A stretch of 38,610 bases of DNA from JBDTMT01 sp033764095. Lineage in GTDB: Bacteria > Desulfobacterota > Binatia > HRBIN30 > CADEER01. The position numbers were made by a program, and so were the translations under genes. Of the stretch, positions 18,615 through 26,861 are shown piece after piece. The notes below the pieces were generated by a model. The model was not told the origin of the DNA and made no database searches. It saw nothing but the letters and a program-made list of their open reading frames with translations. Each line of letters begins with the position of its first letter. The stretch's first letter is position 1. The stretch lies in NCBI GenBank assembly GCA_033764095.1, contig JANRJF010000079.1, positions 1 to 38,610 on the forward strand, read 5' to 3'.

Positions 18615-18732
18615 GTCGCGTGCACGCGGCAACAATCGGGACGCCCGGCGCATCCAAGACCACAGGAGCCGAGAACCCAGGCACCGCGAGCCGACCAACC
18701 CGGCCGCTGGGGCCCGCGGCGACGGAGGGGCC

Positions 18733-18930
18733 ATGCACGTACTCGCCACGCGTCTCAGCGCGACGCTCAGCATCACCCTGATCGACGACGGCCGCGGCTG
18801 GCGGTTCAGCGCCTGGTCGGCGCTGGCCAATCACTCGCTGCCGTTGCCGCCGCGTGCCGAAGCGCGGCAGCGGCGCTTTGCCCGCGTCGCCGACGCGCTG
18901 GCGTTCTTCCGCCGTTACGCCGGCGGCTAG
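18733..18930 (+). CDS. Small hypothetical protein
   Basis: A 65-residue protein, MHVLATRLSATLSITLIDDG at the start and ending in DALAFFRRYAGG. The ribosome-binding site is strong (GGAGGGG, two bases before ATG by one count and inside the normal range from its first G). The composition is mixed (Trp, Phe, His, Asp) and unlike out-of-frame translation of high-GC DNA, which supports a real gene. No domain is recognised. Its last four bases overlap the end of the convergent Cys-rich gene. Confidence 0.5.
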   Translation: MHVLATRLSATLSITLIDDGRGWRFSAWSALANHSLPLPPRAEARQRRFARVADALAFFRRYAGG

Positions 18931-19109
18931 TGCGGTGCCGGGGACCCCGACATGCCGGCCGCGCCGTGCGGGCGGTCGCCGCGCGTGCATTCGCCACGGC
19001 AGGCGTCACACATCCAGGTAGCGCAGGCGTCGCAGAAGCTGGTCGCGTTGCAACTGGCGTGGGTCGGGCAGCGCGGACAGGCTTCGGCGCTGATGCGGGT
19101 CTGCGTCAC
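18927..19109 (-). CDS. Small Cys-rich zinc-ribbon/B-box-like protein
   Basis: A 60-residue protein with eight cysteines in paired spacing (C11-x2-C14, C20, C26-x2-C29, C34-x2-C37, C41) around CNATSFCDACATWMCDACRG. This resembles small bacterial B-box-like zinc fingers, in which paired Cys bind one or two zinc ions. No signal peptide is present. The pattern of C-x2-C pairs is unlikely by chance. It might bind nucleic acid or protein. The start ATG at 19109 has no strong ribosome-binding site. It overlaps the convergent 65-residue gene by four bases. Confidence 0.5.
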   Translation of the reverse strand: MTQTRISAEACPRCPTHASCNATSFCDACATWMCDACRGECTRGDRPHGAAGMSGSPAPH

Positions 19110-19294
19110 GATTCACCCGGCCTGAACGCGGCTGCGGTGGCTGTGCATCGGGAAATCTCATGTGGACTGGCGGGTGCAACCGCCGGGCCGCGGCGCAATC
19201 GCCAGGCGCGTCGGGCGACCCCGCCGCGCCTTGCTCTGGGCCGGCGATTCGTACCGGCAATCCCTGCCGGCAGCCCCGCCGCGACCGGCATCGC

Positions 19295-19588
19295 CTACAG
19301 CGCGTGCGGCCGCTGGCGCTCCTCGGTGCGGCGCTCGATCGGCCGGCTGCGGTCCCAGGTGCGAATGACCACCACCGCCACGACGCCGATGCCGAATCCG
19401 ACCAGCAACATCACGGTGACCAGGCCATAGGCCAGGGGGTGCGGCTCGACCGGCTCCGGCCCGCTGCGTGGACCGCCGTCGCTGATCGCCGGGGTGATCT
19501 CCTGCGCGGTCGCCGCACTCCAGGTGAGCGGCGTCGCCAGCGCGCCGCACATCGACAGCGCGACGAGAAGCGTCCTGAGCGTATGCAT
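19295..19588 (-). CDS. Small exported single-pass membrane protein
   Basis: A 97-residue protein with a signal peptide (MHTLRTLLVALSMCGALATP, cleavage near TAQE), a short Pro/Glu-rich periplasmic part (GGPRSGPEPVEPHPL), one transmembrane helix (LVTVMLLVGFGIGVVAVVVI) and a basic tail (RTWDRSRPIERRTEERQR). GGAGG precedes ATG at 19588. There is no catalytic motif; the topology, with a charged cytoplasmic tail, suits a small regulatory or scaffold membrane protein. It is unrecognised by family. It lies near the hybrid kinase gene but is not in an evident operon with it. The 185 bases between its stop and 19109 show nothing. Confidence 0.55.
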   Translation of the reverse strand: MHTLRTLLVALSMCGALATPLTWSAATAQEITPAISDGGPRSGPEPVEPHPLAYGLVTVMLLVGFGIGVVAVVVIRTWDRSRPIERRTEERQRPHAL

Positions 19589-19720
19589 CGTCGAATCCTC
19601 CTGGCGGCTGGACGTGGCAAGCCGCGCGCCAGGCGGGGGCGGTCGCGATTCCGGTTCCCGGACGTCGTCGGCGCTGACGGCGCGGCGCGATTTACACGCA
19701 CGCGCGCGCCCCTCGCTACA

Positions 19721-21676
19721 CTAGGAACGGGCCAGCCGACCGACGCAATCGGCCAGCACGGCGAGGTCTACCGGCTTGGCGAGGTGGTCGTCGAAGCCGG
19801 CCTCCAGCGCCGCCGCCTGGTCCTCGCGGCTGGCAAAACCGGTCAGCGCAATGGCGGGCAGGCGCGCCGCGCCGGCCTGCTCGCGGACGCGCAGCGTGCG
19901 CGCCAGCGACAGGCCACTCTCGCCCGGCATGCCGAGGTCGCTCACCACGATGTCGAAGCGCTCGCGGTCGAGGCGCGCCAGCGCCTCGGCGACCGAGGTG
20001 GCATATGCGACCTCGGCGCCGTGGTGGCCGAGCGCCAGGGCCAGCGGCTCGGCGCTCTCGCGGTCGTCGTCCACCAGCAGGATGCGCACGCCATCGAGCG
20101 TCGTCGCCGGGCGGCTCGACGTCGCCTCGCCGCTCGGCGCGGCGCCGGCGGCCAGCGGCAGGACGATGCGAAAGCTGGCGCCGCGCCCGGCGCCGGCGCT
20201 GCTGGCGTGTGCCGCGCCGCCGTGCGCCTCGGCGAGGTGGCGCACGATCGCCAGGCCGAGGCCGAGGCCGCCGTGGACGCGCGTCGACTGGCTGTCGGCC
20301 TGGCGGAAGCGCTCGAAGATGTGCGGCAGCACGTCGGCGGAGATCCCCTCGCCGTCGTCGTCGACGTCGACCACCGCCTGCGTGCCGTTGCGCCGCACCT
20401 CGACGCGCACGTGCCCGCCGCGCGGCGTGAACTTGATCGCGTTCAGCACCAGGTTGGCGATCATCTGTTCCAGCCGCGCCGGATCGCCCAGCAACGGCAC
20501 CGCCTCGTTCGGCGTCGTCAGCTGCAGGGCGAGGCCCTTCTGCTCCGCCGCCGGGCGCGCCGCTTCGACGCTGGCCGCCGCCACCAACGCCAGATCGACC
20601 CAGGTGTGCTGCAGGGTGAGCTTGCCGGAGATGATACGCGACACGTCGAGCAGGTCGTTCACCAGGCCGCCCTGCACCCGCAGGCTGCGGTCGAGCGCGT
20701 CGGCGGCGCGCTGCACCATCGTCGGATCGCCGCCGTGCAGGCGCAGCGCCGCCAGCCAGCCCACCATCGCCTGCAACGGCGAGCGCAACTCGTGCGAGAG
20801 CACGGCGAGGAACTCGTCCTTGGCGCGGCTCGCCGCCTCGGCGTTCAGGCGCGCCTGTTCGGTCACCTGCAGTAGCGCGTCGCGATCGCGTGCGGCGCGC
20901 CGCTCCACCGAGATGTCGCGCAGCTCGAGGACGCTGCCCACCGGCTCGCCGGCCCGCAGGATCGGCGTCACCGCGCACAGCACCGGCAGCACCGAGTTGT
21001 CGGCGCGGCGCACCTCATCGACGTGCGCGCGCAGCGTCCGCCCCGGCGCCCCGGCACTGAGCGGACAGGTGGCCTCGCCGTCGCCGGGATGCGCCTCGTG
21101 CAGGACGTCGTGCAGCACCCGGCCGCGCAGCTGCACGAACGAGGCGCCGAGCAGTTCCTCGGCGGCGGGATTCACGTAGGTACAGCGGCCCTGCGCGTCG
21201 GTCATGCACAGCGCCGCGGTGGCGTTGTCGGTGATCGCCTGGGTGAGCAGGTACTGGTCGTGCAGGGCGCGTTCGGCGCGCTCGCGCTCGCCGTTCTGCC
21301 GCTCCAGCTCCTCCTGGCGGCGCAGCGCCGCGGCGGTGCTGGCGTCGGCATGCTCGCGGGCGCGGCGCATCGCCGCCGCCGCCCAGGCGAGCCCGACGCC
21401 GCTGCCGAACAACAGCAGCACGCCGGCGACCGTCGGCCCGCTGAACGGCAGGTGCTCCCGCACGGCGAGGATAACGGTGGAGGCGAGCGCCGCGAGCAGC
21501 GCCGGGCCGTAGCCGCCGAACCAGGCGGCGCAGGCGACGGCGGCGAAGAAGGACAGCGGCGGCACGCGTACCACGTCGGCGTTCACCACGGCGCGCACCA
21601 TGAAGGCGAAGGCAACCGCCGACAGGGCCAGCGCATAGCGGGCGGTGTTGCTCGAGTTTTCCGAACCTGACGCCAT
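19721..21676 (-). CDS. Hybrid sensor histidine kinase (membrane-PAS-HisKA-HATPase-REC)
   Basis: A 651-residue membrane-bound sensor kinase with a terminal receiver. Residues about 12-105 contain three to four membrane helices of the DUF4118/KdpD-like type (FFAAVACAAWFGGYGPALLA), followed by a coiled segment (100-145) and a PAS domain (about 145-255, with ENPAAEELLG-like NPAAEELLG). The phosphorylatable His is H295 in AVLSHELRSPLQAM. The ATPase domain has NLVLNAIKFTPRGG and VHGGLGLGLAIV (about 390-505), and the receiver (about 530-651) has DDD, phosphoacceptor near D580 (VVSDLGMPGESG), and LAKPVD. Phosphate can thus pass to its own receiver; the next partner is unknown. No cognate regulator is adjacent. 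Confidence 0.92.
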   Translation of the reverse strand: MASGSENSSNTARYALALSAVAFAFMVRAVVNADVVRVPPLSFFAAVACAAWFGGYGPALLAALASTVILAVREHLPFSGPTVAGVLLLFGSGVGLAWAAAAMRRAREHADASTAAALRRQEELERQNGERERAERALHDQYLLTQAITDNATAALCMTDAQGRCTYVNPAAEELLGASFVQLRGRVLHDVLHEAHPGDGEATCPLSAGAPGRTLRAHVDEVRRADNSVLPVLCAVTPILRAGEPVGSVLELRDISVERRAARDRDALLQVTEQARLNAEAASRAKDEFLAVLSHELRSPLQAMVGWLAALRLHGGDPTMVQRAADALDRSLRVQGGLVNDLLDVSRIISGKLTLQHTWVDLALVAAASVEAARPAAEQKGLALQLTTPNEAVPLLGDPARLEQMIANLVLNAIKFTPRGGHVRVEVRRNGTQAVVDVDDDGEGISADVLPHIFERFRQADSQSTRVHGGLGLGLAIVRHLAEAHGGAAHASSAGAGRGASFRIVLPLAAGAAPSGEATSSRPATTLDGVRILLVDDDRESAEPLALALGHHGAEVAYATSVAEALARLDRERFDIVVSDLGMPGESGLSLARTLRVREQAGAARLPAIALTGFASREDQAAALEAGFDDHLAKPVDLAVLADCVGRLARS

Positions 21677-21814
21677 GCGCCCACCGCTGCGTGATGAAAG
21701 ATTCGCGCCACAGCCGGCAGCTGTGGAGGCGTGGGATCACTCCGTGTGACCACGGCGAATGGCGAGCAGAAGTGACACGCAGCCTGCAAATTTTACGAGG
21801 CGATGGGCGTGACT

Positions 21815-22086
21815 GCGCTCGGCGACGCTACGCGTCACCGGCCAAGGTCGGCCGGCCCCCGTATTTGGGCAGAGTCGAAGAGGACCGAGCTTCGGGAAGC
21901 TGACGGCGTGGGCACGGCGATCGCGACACACGTCGAAGAGTCCACCTGCGGTGGTGGGATCATGCGCAGCCGCTCCCAGCCTGGGCCGGCTGCCCGTTCT
22001 CATGAGGCTCGGCCGGCTACCCGTGCTGGCACTGGGGTAGCCGGCCGACCTCGCGTCGGCCGGCGACGCGTAGCGTCGCCGAGCGC
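21815..22086. repeat. 272-bp element bounded by a perfect 22-bp inverted repeat
   Basis: Bases 21815-21836 and 22065-22086 are perfect reverse complements (GCGCTCGGCGACGCTACGCG and two more bases), with partly matching CCGGCC/GGTCGGCCGG sequence just inside both arms. Two internal hairpins lie near the right end: 14 paired bases at 22009-22022 and 22035-22048, and 9 paired bases at 22061-22069 and 22073-22081. No open frame of note lies inside. The element fills most of the 432-base gap between the hybrid kinase (start 21676) and the BON gene (stop 22109). No target-site duplication is clear. Confidence 0.75.
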
Positions 22087-22108
22087 GTACCGCCCGAAAG
22101 CCTCCGCG

Positions 22109-23140
22109 TCAGTTCGCGACCTGCAACTGGTCGACCACCGAGCGGACCCCGGCGGTCGAGCGCGCCAGGGTCAACGCCTGCAGCCGGTCGGTCTGCGTCG
22201 GGACGGTGCCGGTGAGGCGGACGACGCCGCCGCTGACCTGCACGTCGATGTCGGAGTGCGGAATGACGTCATCGTCGACGCGCGTCTCGACCAGCTCCTC
22301 GATCTGCTCGTCGGTGGCCTTCACCTGCTCCTGCTTCGCCGGCGCGACGACCTGCAGGGCGTTGACCACCTGCTTGACGCCGGCGGTATCGCGCGCGGTC
22401 GCCTCGGCCGCCTGCTTGGCGGCGGCACTCGGCACCATGCCGAACAGCGTCACGACGCCGTCGGCGCTGTCGACGTTGATGTCGCCGCCGGGCGTCTGGT
22501 CGTTGGCGATCAGCTTCACCTTCACCGCGCTGGTGAGCCACACGTCAGAGGCGGACGTCGCCGCCGCCTTGCGGGTCGCGGCGACGTCGCGGCCCCAGAC
22601 CTCGGCATCGCTCATCGCCTGCGGCGCCTCGATATCGTCCTTCACCAGGCGCACGCCGGGCACCGCGCGCGCCGTCTCGACGGCGCGCAATTCGTCGCTC
22701 ACGGTGCGGGCGCTGCCCCGCAGCGTCACCGCCCCGTCGTGCACCGCCCCGACCTCGATGGCGCTGTCGGCCAGCGCGGCGTCGTGGCGCAGCGCGTCGC
22801 TGACGTGCGCCTTCAGCGTGTCGTCTGCCACCGCGGCGCGCTTCGGCTCCGGCTTGGCCTCGAGCGTCAGGAGATTGCGCACGCTCTTCACGCCCTGCAC
22901 GCCTGCGGCGACGCGCTCGGCGCGCGCCTGCTCGACCTGCGTCGGCACCGCGCCGTGCAGCGTGACGCGGCCGTCGATGGTGTCGACGTTGATCGCCGTC
23001 CCCGGCACGCCGTCGGCGGTGAGCAGCGCCAGCTTCACCTTGGTGGTGATCCATGCGTCGGGCGCCGCCAGCGCGCTGCCATGCAACGCGAGAGAGAATG
23101 CCGCAACCAGCGCGGCGCGCATCCAGATCGTCTGCTTCAT
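22109..23140 (-). CDS. Periplasmic protein with four BON domains
   Basis: A 343-residue exported protein (signal peptide to about residue 26: MKQTIWMRAALVAAFSLALH then GSALAA). It contains four BON domains, each with the pattern W/D-x-x-I/V-T-x-x-V-K...INVDT..G-V-T-L-x-G-x-V: near 28-95, 105-175, 195-265 and 275-343. BON domains bind phospholipid membranes; OsmY, which protects against osmotic shock, has two. A stress or envelope role is thus likely. GGAGGAG precedes ATG at 23140. It follows the Rieske-tailed FAD gene after 63 bases in the same direction, and another BON gene lies upstream of that. Confidence 0.9.
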   Translation of the reverse strand: MKQTIWMRAALVAAFSLALHGSALAAPDAWITTKVKLALLTADGVPGTAINVDTIDGRVTLHGAVPTQVEQARAERVAAGVQGVKSVRNLLTLEAKPEPKRAAVADDTLKAHVSDALRHDAALADSAIEVGAVHDGAVTLRGSARTVSDELRAVETARAVPGVRLVKDDIEAPQAMSDAEVWGRDVAATRKAAATSASDVWLTSAVKVKLIANDQTPGGDINVDSADGVVTLFGMVPSAAAKQAAEATARDTAGVKQVVNALQVVAPAKQEQVKATDEQIEELVETRVDDDVIPHSDIDVQVSGGVVRLTGTVPTQTDRLQALTLARSTAGVRSVVDQLQVAN

Positions 23141-23203
23141 CGAGAGCTCCTCCTGTGGTTTCGAGAATCCGCGCGGCGCGCTGCCACCCCGGCGGCGCGC
23201 CGC

Positions 23204-24778
23204 TCACCCTTTGTCCGCGTCGAACTGCTGCGCCGCGGCCGCCGAGGTGACCGGCGCCATGCCGGCATAGGGGGCCGAGCTGGCGGTGCGCTCGAGGCCG
23301 CTCAGCGCCGGCCCCTCCAGCACCTCGCCGGTGGGGGCGAAACGCGAGCCGTGGCACGGGCAGTCCCACGAGCGCGCACTGCCGTTCCAGCGCACCAGGC
23401 AGCCGAGGTGCGGGCACACCGGCGACAGCACGTGCAGACGACCGGCCTCGTCGCGATAGACGGCGCGCTTGTGGCCATCCACCTGCATCAGCTGCCCCTC
23501 GCCCGAGCCGAGCGCATCGAGCCCGCGGCGCGGAGCCGGCGCCAGCCGATCGCCGACCCAGCAGCGCGCCACGTCGATCCCTTCCGACAGCACGCGCGGC
23601 GCCGCCACCGCGCGCATCCGCGTCGCCTTCCACGGCGACTCGCGCTGCTCGCCGCGCAGCAACGCCGCGAGCTCCATCGCCGCCATGCTCCCCTGCACCA
23701 GTCCGACGCCGGCGAAGCCGGTGGCGACGAAAACGTGATGGCTGAGCGGCGAACGCCCGATGTACGGCAGGCCGTCGGCCGGGACGTAGAGCTGCGCCGA
23801 CCACCAGCGCGTGGCGACCGCGTCGCCGAACCGTTCGCGCGCATAGGCGCTGAGCGCCGCGTGCGCGCGACCGGGAGCGCCGCCCTGCCCGGTCTTGTGG
23901 TCGGCGCCGCCGATCAGCACCGCCGCCGCGCCGCCGTCGCTCACCGCGCGCAGGTAGTGGTACGGCTCGGCGGTGTCCCAGTAGATCGCCGGCGGCAGCG
24001 GCGCCGCGGTGCGCACGATCAGGATGTGCGACTGCATCGCCTGCATCTCGGTCTGCAGCACGTTGGCGCCGAGCGGGGTATGCGTCGCCAGGACCAGCGC
24101 CTGGCCACGCACCCGTGCGGCGGGCGTGCGGACGACGATCCCATCGCCGTCTTCCTCCCAGCCGGTGACGGGCGTCTGCTCGAACAGGCGCACGCCGCGG
24201 TCGCGTGCGACGCGCGCCAGGCCGGCCAGGTACTGGACCGGATGGAACATCGCCTGCTGCCCGAACTGCAGCGCACCGCTGGTTGGCCACGGCAGCGGTA
24301 CGTCCTGGGTCAGACGACAGGCCTGCCCGAGGCGTTGGGCGGCGGAGTGTTCGTCCTGCAGCCGCGCCCATCCGGCGGCATCTGCGGCAAACCAGTAAGC
24401 GGGAACGCGCCGCCACTCGCAGTCCAGGCGCTCGGCGCCGATCAGCGCGTCCATGAATTCCAGTGCGGCCGAGAGGCGCAACAGATAGGTGACGCCGGCC
24501 GACGCGCCGACCCGCGACAGCAGGGCGCGATAGCCGGCATCGGGCACGACGCTCACCTGCGCCGAGCTCGCGCCGCTGGTGCCGGCGCCGATCCGCTCGG
24601 ATTCCAGCAGCGCGACCCGGCGCCCGTCGCTGGCGCAGAGCAGCGCCGTGGTGAGCCCGGTGATCCCGCCGCCGGCGACGACGACGTCGACCGCGAGATC
24701 CTCGCGCAGCGGCGGATGGGGATCGCACCGCGCCTGATCCTGCCAGAGCGCGCCGTTCATCTGCGCCAGCGCGGCCAT
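23204..24778 (-). CDS. FAD-dependent oxidoreductase with C-terminal Rieske domain
   Basis: A 524-residue two-domain enzyme. The N-terminal D-amino-acid-oxidase-like domain begins with the FAD motif VDVVVAGGGITGLTTALLCA (about residues 28-47), followed by TSGASSAQVS, and has the late FAD-binding stretch VATGFAGVGLVQGSMA near 385. The C-terminal about 90 residues are a Rieske 2Fe-2S domain with CPHLGC and CPCHGSRF ligands. This fusion is common in bacteria and often annotated as an amine- or sugar-oxidising reductase, without a known substrate. The ATG at 24778 lies two bases after the stop of the upstream BON gene, so the two are cotranscribed. It has no signal peptide. Confidence 0.9.
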   Translation of the reverse strand: MAALAQMNGALWQDQARCDPHPPLREDLAVDVVVAGGGITGLTTALLCASDGRRVALLESERIGAGTSGASSAQVSVVPDAGYRALLSRVGASAGVTYLLRLSAALEFMDALIGAERLDCEWRRVPAYWFAADAAGWARLQDEHSAAQRLGQACRLTQDVPLPWPTSGALQFGQQAMFHPVQYLAGLARVARDRGVRLFEQTPVTGWEEDGDGIVVRTPAARVRGQALVLATHTPLGANVLQTEMQAMQSHILIVRTAAPLPPAIYWDTAEPYHYLRAVSDGGAAAVLIGGADHKTGQGGAPGRAHAALSAYARERFGDAVATRWWSAQLYVPADGLPYIGRSPLSHHVFVATGFAGVGLVQGSMAAMELAALLRGEQRESPWKATRMRAVAAPRVLSEGIDVARCWVGDRLAPAPRRGLDALGSGEGQLMQVDGHKRAVYRDEAGRLHVLSPVCPHLGCLVRWNGSARSWDCPCHGSRFAPTGEVLEGPALSGLERTASSAPYAGMAPVTSAAAAQQFDADKG

Positions 24779-24780
24779 GC

Positions 24781-25524
24781 TCACGCCGTGCGGTCGGTCG
24801 GTTTGACCTGGCGGTCGACCGACAGGCGCTCGCCGGTCATGCCGCGCTCGTCGCCGGGCGCGCCGTCGGCCGGTTGCACGCGGATCTCGTTGCGCACGTC
24901 GCGCACCCCGCGCGCCATCTCGGCGATGTCCTCGGCGAGCCGCTTCTGCTCGCGCGTGGCGACCGTGCCAGTGAGGAACACCTCCCCGTCGGCCACGCGG
25001 ACACGGACGTCGGAGGCGTCGATCTGCGCGTGCTCGGTGAGGTGATCGCAGACGTCCTCGCAGATGCGCTCGTCGTTGCGCCGATAGCCGCTCGGACCGC
25101 GGCCGGCGAAACCGCCCGGCGCATGGCCGTAGCGCTCGCCGCGGTAGACGTTGCCGCCGTACACCTCGCCGCGCTCCCAGTCGCGCCGCATCGGGCGCGC
25201 CGGCGCGAACCAGGTCGCGGCGCGCGTCTCGTCGCCGCCGACATCGCGCAGCGGATAGACCGGGCCCTGGTAACTGCTCGCCCGATCGGAGTCGTAGCGG
25301 CGAAACTCGCCGGTCTCGCGCGCGAAACGCCGCCCCTGGGCCTCGCAGTGCTCGCCGCCGGGATCGTCGTCGGCATCGTAGGCGCCGGCGGGATCGTCCG
25401 GCTCCTCGTGCTCCCCACGCATGCCGCCGCCGCGCGCGGTGGCGAAGCGCTCGGGCCGGCGCGGCCAGCTCGCACCGAGCTCGCGGTGGCGGAGATCTTC
25501 GCGGTCGAAACGATTGCGATACAT
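24781..25524 (-). CDS. BON-domain protein with long acidic disordered N-terminus
   Basis: A 247-residue protein. The first 155 residues are charged and apparently disordered (runs such as EPDDPAGAYDADDDPGGEH, with many Arg, Gly and Tyr: YGGNVYRGERYGHAPGG). Then comes GRGPSGYRRNDERICEDVCD leading into one BON domain (about 155-225, with IDASDVRVRVADGEVFLTGT). This architecture, disorder plus BON, is frequent in soil and aquatic bacteria near stress genes. No signal peptide is present, so it may be cytoplasmic. Two ATGs are close; GGAGG is 7 bases before the second (25524), which I choose, and 1 base before the first. It forms an operon with the FAD/Rieske gene. Confidence 0.85.
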   Translation of the reverse strand: MYRNRFDREDLRHRELGASWPRRPERFATARGGGMRGEHEEPDDPAGAYDADDDPGGEHCEAQGRRFARETGEFRRYDSDRASSYQGPVYPLRDVGGDETRAATWFAPARPMRRDWERGEVYGGNVYRGERYGHAPGGFAGRGPSGYRRNDERICEDVCDHLTEHAQIDASDVRVRVADGEVFLTGTVATREQKRLAEDIAEMARGVRDVRNEIRVQPADGAPGDERGMTGERLSVDRQVKPTDRTA

Positions 25525-25624
25525 GACCATTCCTCCTGACGCGTGATGCCGACGGTGGAGGAGCAATGCCGGGGCCAGGCGCTGCGCGACCTGCCCCCGC
25601 CAGGCTGGGCGGGATCGCCCGCAC

Positions 25625-25634
25625 CGGCGTGTAA
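25625..25634 (-). promoter_or_regulatory. TTACACGCCG motif upstream of the BON gene
   Basis: Minus-strand TTACAC at 25634-25629, 105 bases before the start codon at 25524. It is a variant of the TTACAGGCGG motif seen at 5981 and 18585. A second TTACAC runs on the plus strand at 25672-25677, but no rightward gene follows. Confidence 0.25.
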
Positions 25635-25684
25635 GAAGCACCGGGCAGGCACCGCCGCCGCTTACACACGGAAGCGACGCGCGG

Positions 25685-26296
25685 TCAGTCGTGCAGGCAG
25701 AGCTCGGCGGTCGGGCGCGTGTCCGCGCCCATCACGCGGCGCATCTGCTCGAGCGGATACGCCGTGTCGGCGGGGGTCTCGGCGGCAACGCAGTCGGCCG
25801 GCACGTGCAGCTCGTAGCCGCGCATGTGCGCGTCGTTGGCGGTGAACCAGACGCAGATGTTGGTCGCGAAGCCGGCCAGCAGCAGGCGCCGCACGCGCAG
25901 GTGCTGCAACAGCAGCTCCAGGCTGGTGCCGTAGAACCCCGAGTGCTTGGGCTTGAGAATGAAGTGGTCGCCCGGCTGCGGGGCGAGCAACTCGATGATC
26001 GGCTGGCCGCGGTTGGCGGTGCGCAGATGCAGCGCGACCAGCTCGCGGAAACCGAGATCCCAGCAGCCGAAGTTGTCGTTCACGTAGATCGTCGGGAGGG
26101 CGCGCCGGCGCAGCGCGTCCTTGAGGGCGGCGATGTTGCGCGCCGCCGGCAGGGCTGCCGCGAACAGCCGCTCGCCGCCGTCGAACTGCATCGGGTTGAT
26201 GACGTCGATCAACAGCAGCGCGCTGCGCGCGCCGCCGCCGCGGCCGCCGGGACGCGGCGCCACCGGCGGCGGCGCCGACTCACGCAGCAGCGACAT
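25685..26296 (-). CDS. Isochorismatase-family cysteine hydrolase
   Basis: A 203-residue isochorismatase-fold protein with the complete catalytic triad of the family: D31 in ALLLIDVINPM, K117 in HFILKPKHSGFYGTSL, and C148 in LLAGFATNICVWFTANDAHM. The fold suits hydrolysis of a C-N bond, as in nicotinamidases and N-carbamoyl hydrolases; the usual cis-peptide and the N-x-C-V motif are kept. The first 25 residues are a Pro/Gly/Arg-rich extension of uncertain reality. The start overlaps the preceding hypothetical gene by 17 bases, so the three leftward genes from 26740 are probably one transcript. The substrate is unknown. Confidence 0.9.
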   Translation of the reverse strand: MSLLRESAPPPVAPRPGGRGGGARSALLLIDVINPMQFDGGERLFAAALPAARNIAALKDALRRRALPTIYVNDNFGCWDLGFRELVALHLRTANRGQPIIELLAPQPGDHFILKPKHSGFYGTSLELLLQHLRVRRLLLAGFATNICVWFTANDAHMRGYELHVPADCVAAETPADTAYPLEQMRRVMGADTRPTAELCLHD

Positions 26297-26507
26297 CGCT
26301 GCCCAGTGCGAGGCTCAGGTTGATGAGCACGAATGCCAGTTCGTCGATGGTGGCATAGCGATAGGCGACCGCCGGCGCGCCGTCCGAGTGCGACACCGTC
26401 CAGCCCAGCTCCATGGTGCCGCGGATGGCGATCGACTCGTCACCGACGCGCACCGAGAACTCCGGCCCCAGCTTCGCGAGTTGCCTGTGGACCATCGCGG
26501 CGCTCAT
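26280..26507 (-). CDS. Small hypothetical protein coupled to DUF6496
   Basis: A 75-residue protein, MSAAMVHRQLAKLGPEFSVR at the start, then VGDESIAIRGTMELGWTVSH, ending SLALGSDVAAA. I do not recognise it. Its ATG (26507) overlaps the TGA of the DUF6496 gene in an ATGA junction, and its end overlaps the isochorismatase start by 17 bases, which strongly suggests translational coupling in one operon and supports the gene being real. There is no signal peptide or membrane helix. A longer open frame extends upstream to 26639, but only as a shadow of the DUF6496 gene. Confidence 0.65.
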   Translation of the reverse strand: MSAAMVHRQLAKLGPEFSVRVGDESIAIRGTMELGWTVSHSDGAPAVAYRYATIDELAFVLINLSLALGSDVAAA

Positions 26508-26740
26508 CCCGACCGCCGGCGGCGCGCCGGAACCTTGGCGCCGGCCTGGCGCGCTTCGCTGATCCCGATCGCCACCGCCTGTTTGCGGCTGGTGACCTTC
26601 TTGCCGGAGCCGCCGGAGCGCAGCGTGCCCTGCTTCCACTCGTGCATCACCTTCTCGATCTTCGCCGTCGCCTTGGGCCCGTAGCGGCGTGGTGCGGCGG
26701 ACGGCTTCGCCGCCGACTTGCGCTTGGTGGTGGTCGGCAT
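26504..26740 (-). CDS. DUF6496 family basic protein
   Basis: A 78-residue, highly basic protein. The signature is KIEKVMHEWKQGTLRSGGSG followed by KKVTSRKQAVAIGISEARQA and GAKVPARRRRSG, matching the DUF6496 family. The N-terminus is Lys/Thr/Ala-rich (MPTTTKRKSAAKPSAAPRRY). Such proteins look DNA- or RNA-binding, but the function is unknown. Of two neighbouring ATGs I choose 26740, seven bases after GGGAGG; the first ATG is too close. The same GGAGGAATG-NNN-ATG leader occurs before the acidic BON gene. Its stop overlaps the next gene's start (ATGA). Confidence 0.85.
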   Translation of the reverse strand: MPTTTKRKSAAKPSAAPRRYGPKATAKIEKVMHEWKQGTLRSGGSGKKVTSRKQAVAIGISEARQAGAKVPARRRRSG

Positions 26741-26825
26741 CGTCATTCCTCCCGTTTCGCTAGCGGACCAACGAGCAAGCGCTGCGCCAGGCGCGGCGGG
26801 CGCGGGGTGCAGGGAGCGGCCGTGC

Positions 26826-26835
26826 GACGGTGTAA
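26826..26835 (-). promoter_or_regulatory. TTACACCGTC motif upstream of the DUF6496 operon
   Basis: Minus-strand TTACAC at 26835-26830, 90 bases before the start codon at 26740. It lies in the 121-base gap after the hemerythrin-like gene and is a weaker match to the TTACAGGCGG motif found elsewhere in the window. Confidence 0.22.
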
Positions 26836-26861
26836 GTTCGACAGCGTCCCTGTGCCCGCCG

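Noticed and set aside
21803..25045. A 1080-codon plus-strand open frame over three genes.
   Set aside because: It runs antisense through the BON, FAD/Rieske and second BON genes, all of which have clear domains and ribosome-binding sites on the minus strand. Its product is low-complexity Arg/His/Gln-rich.
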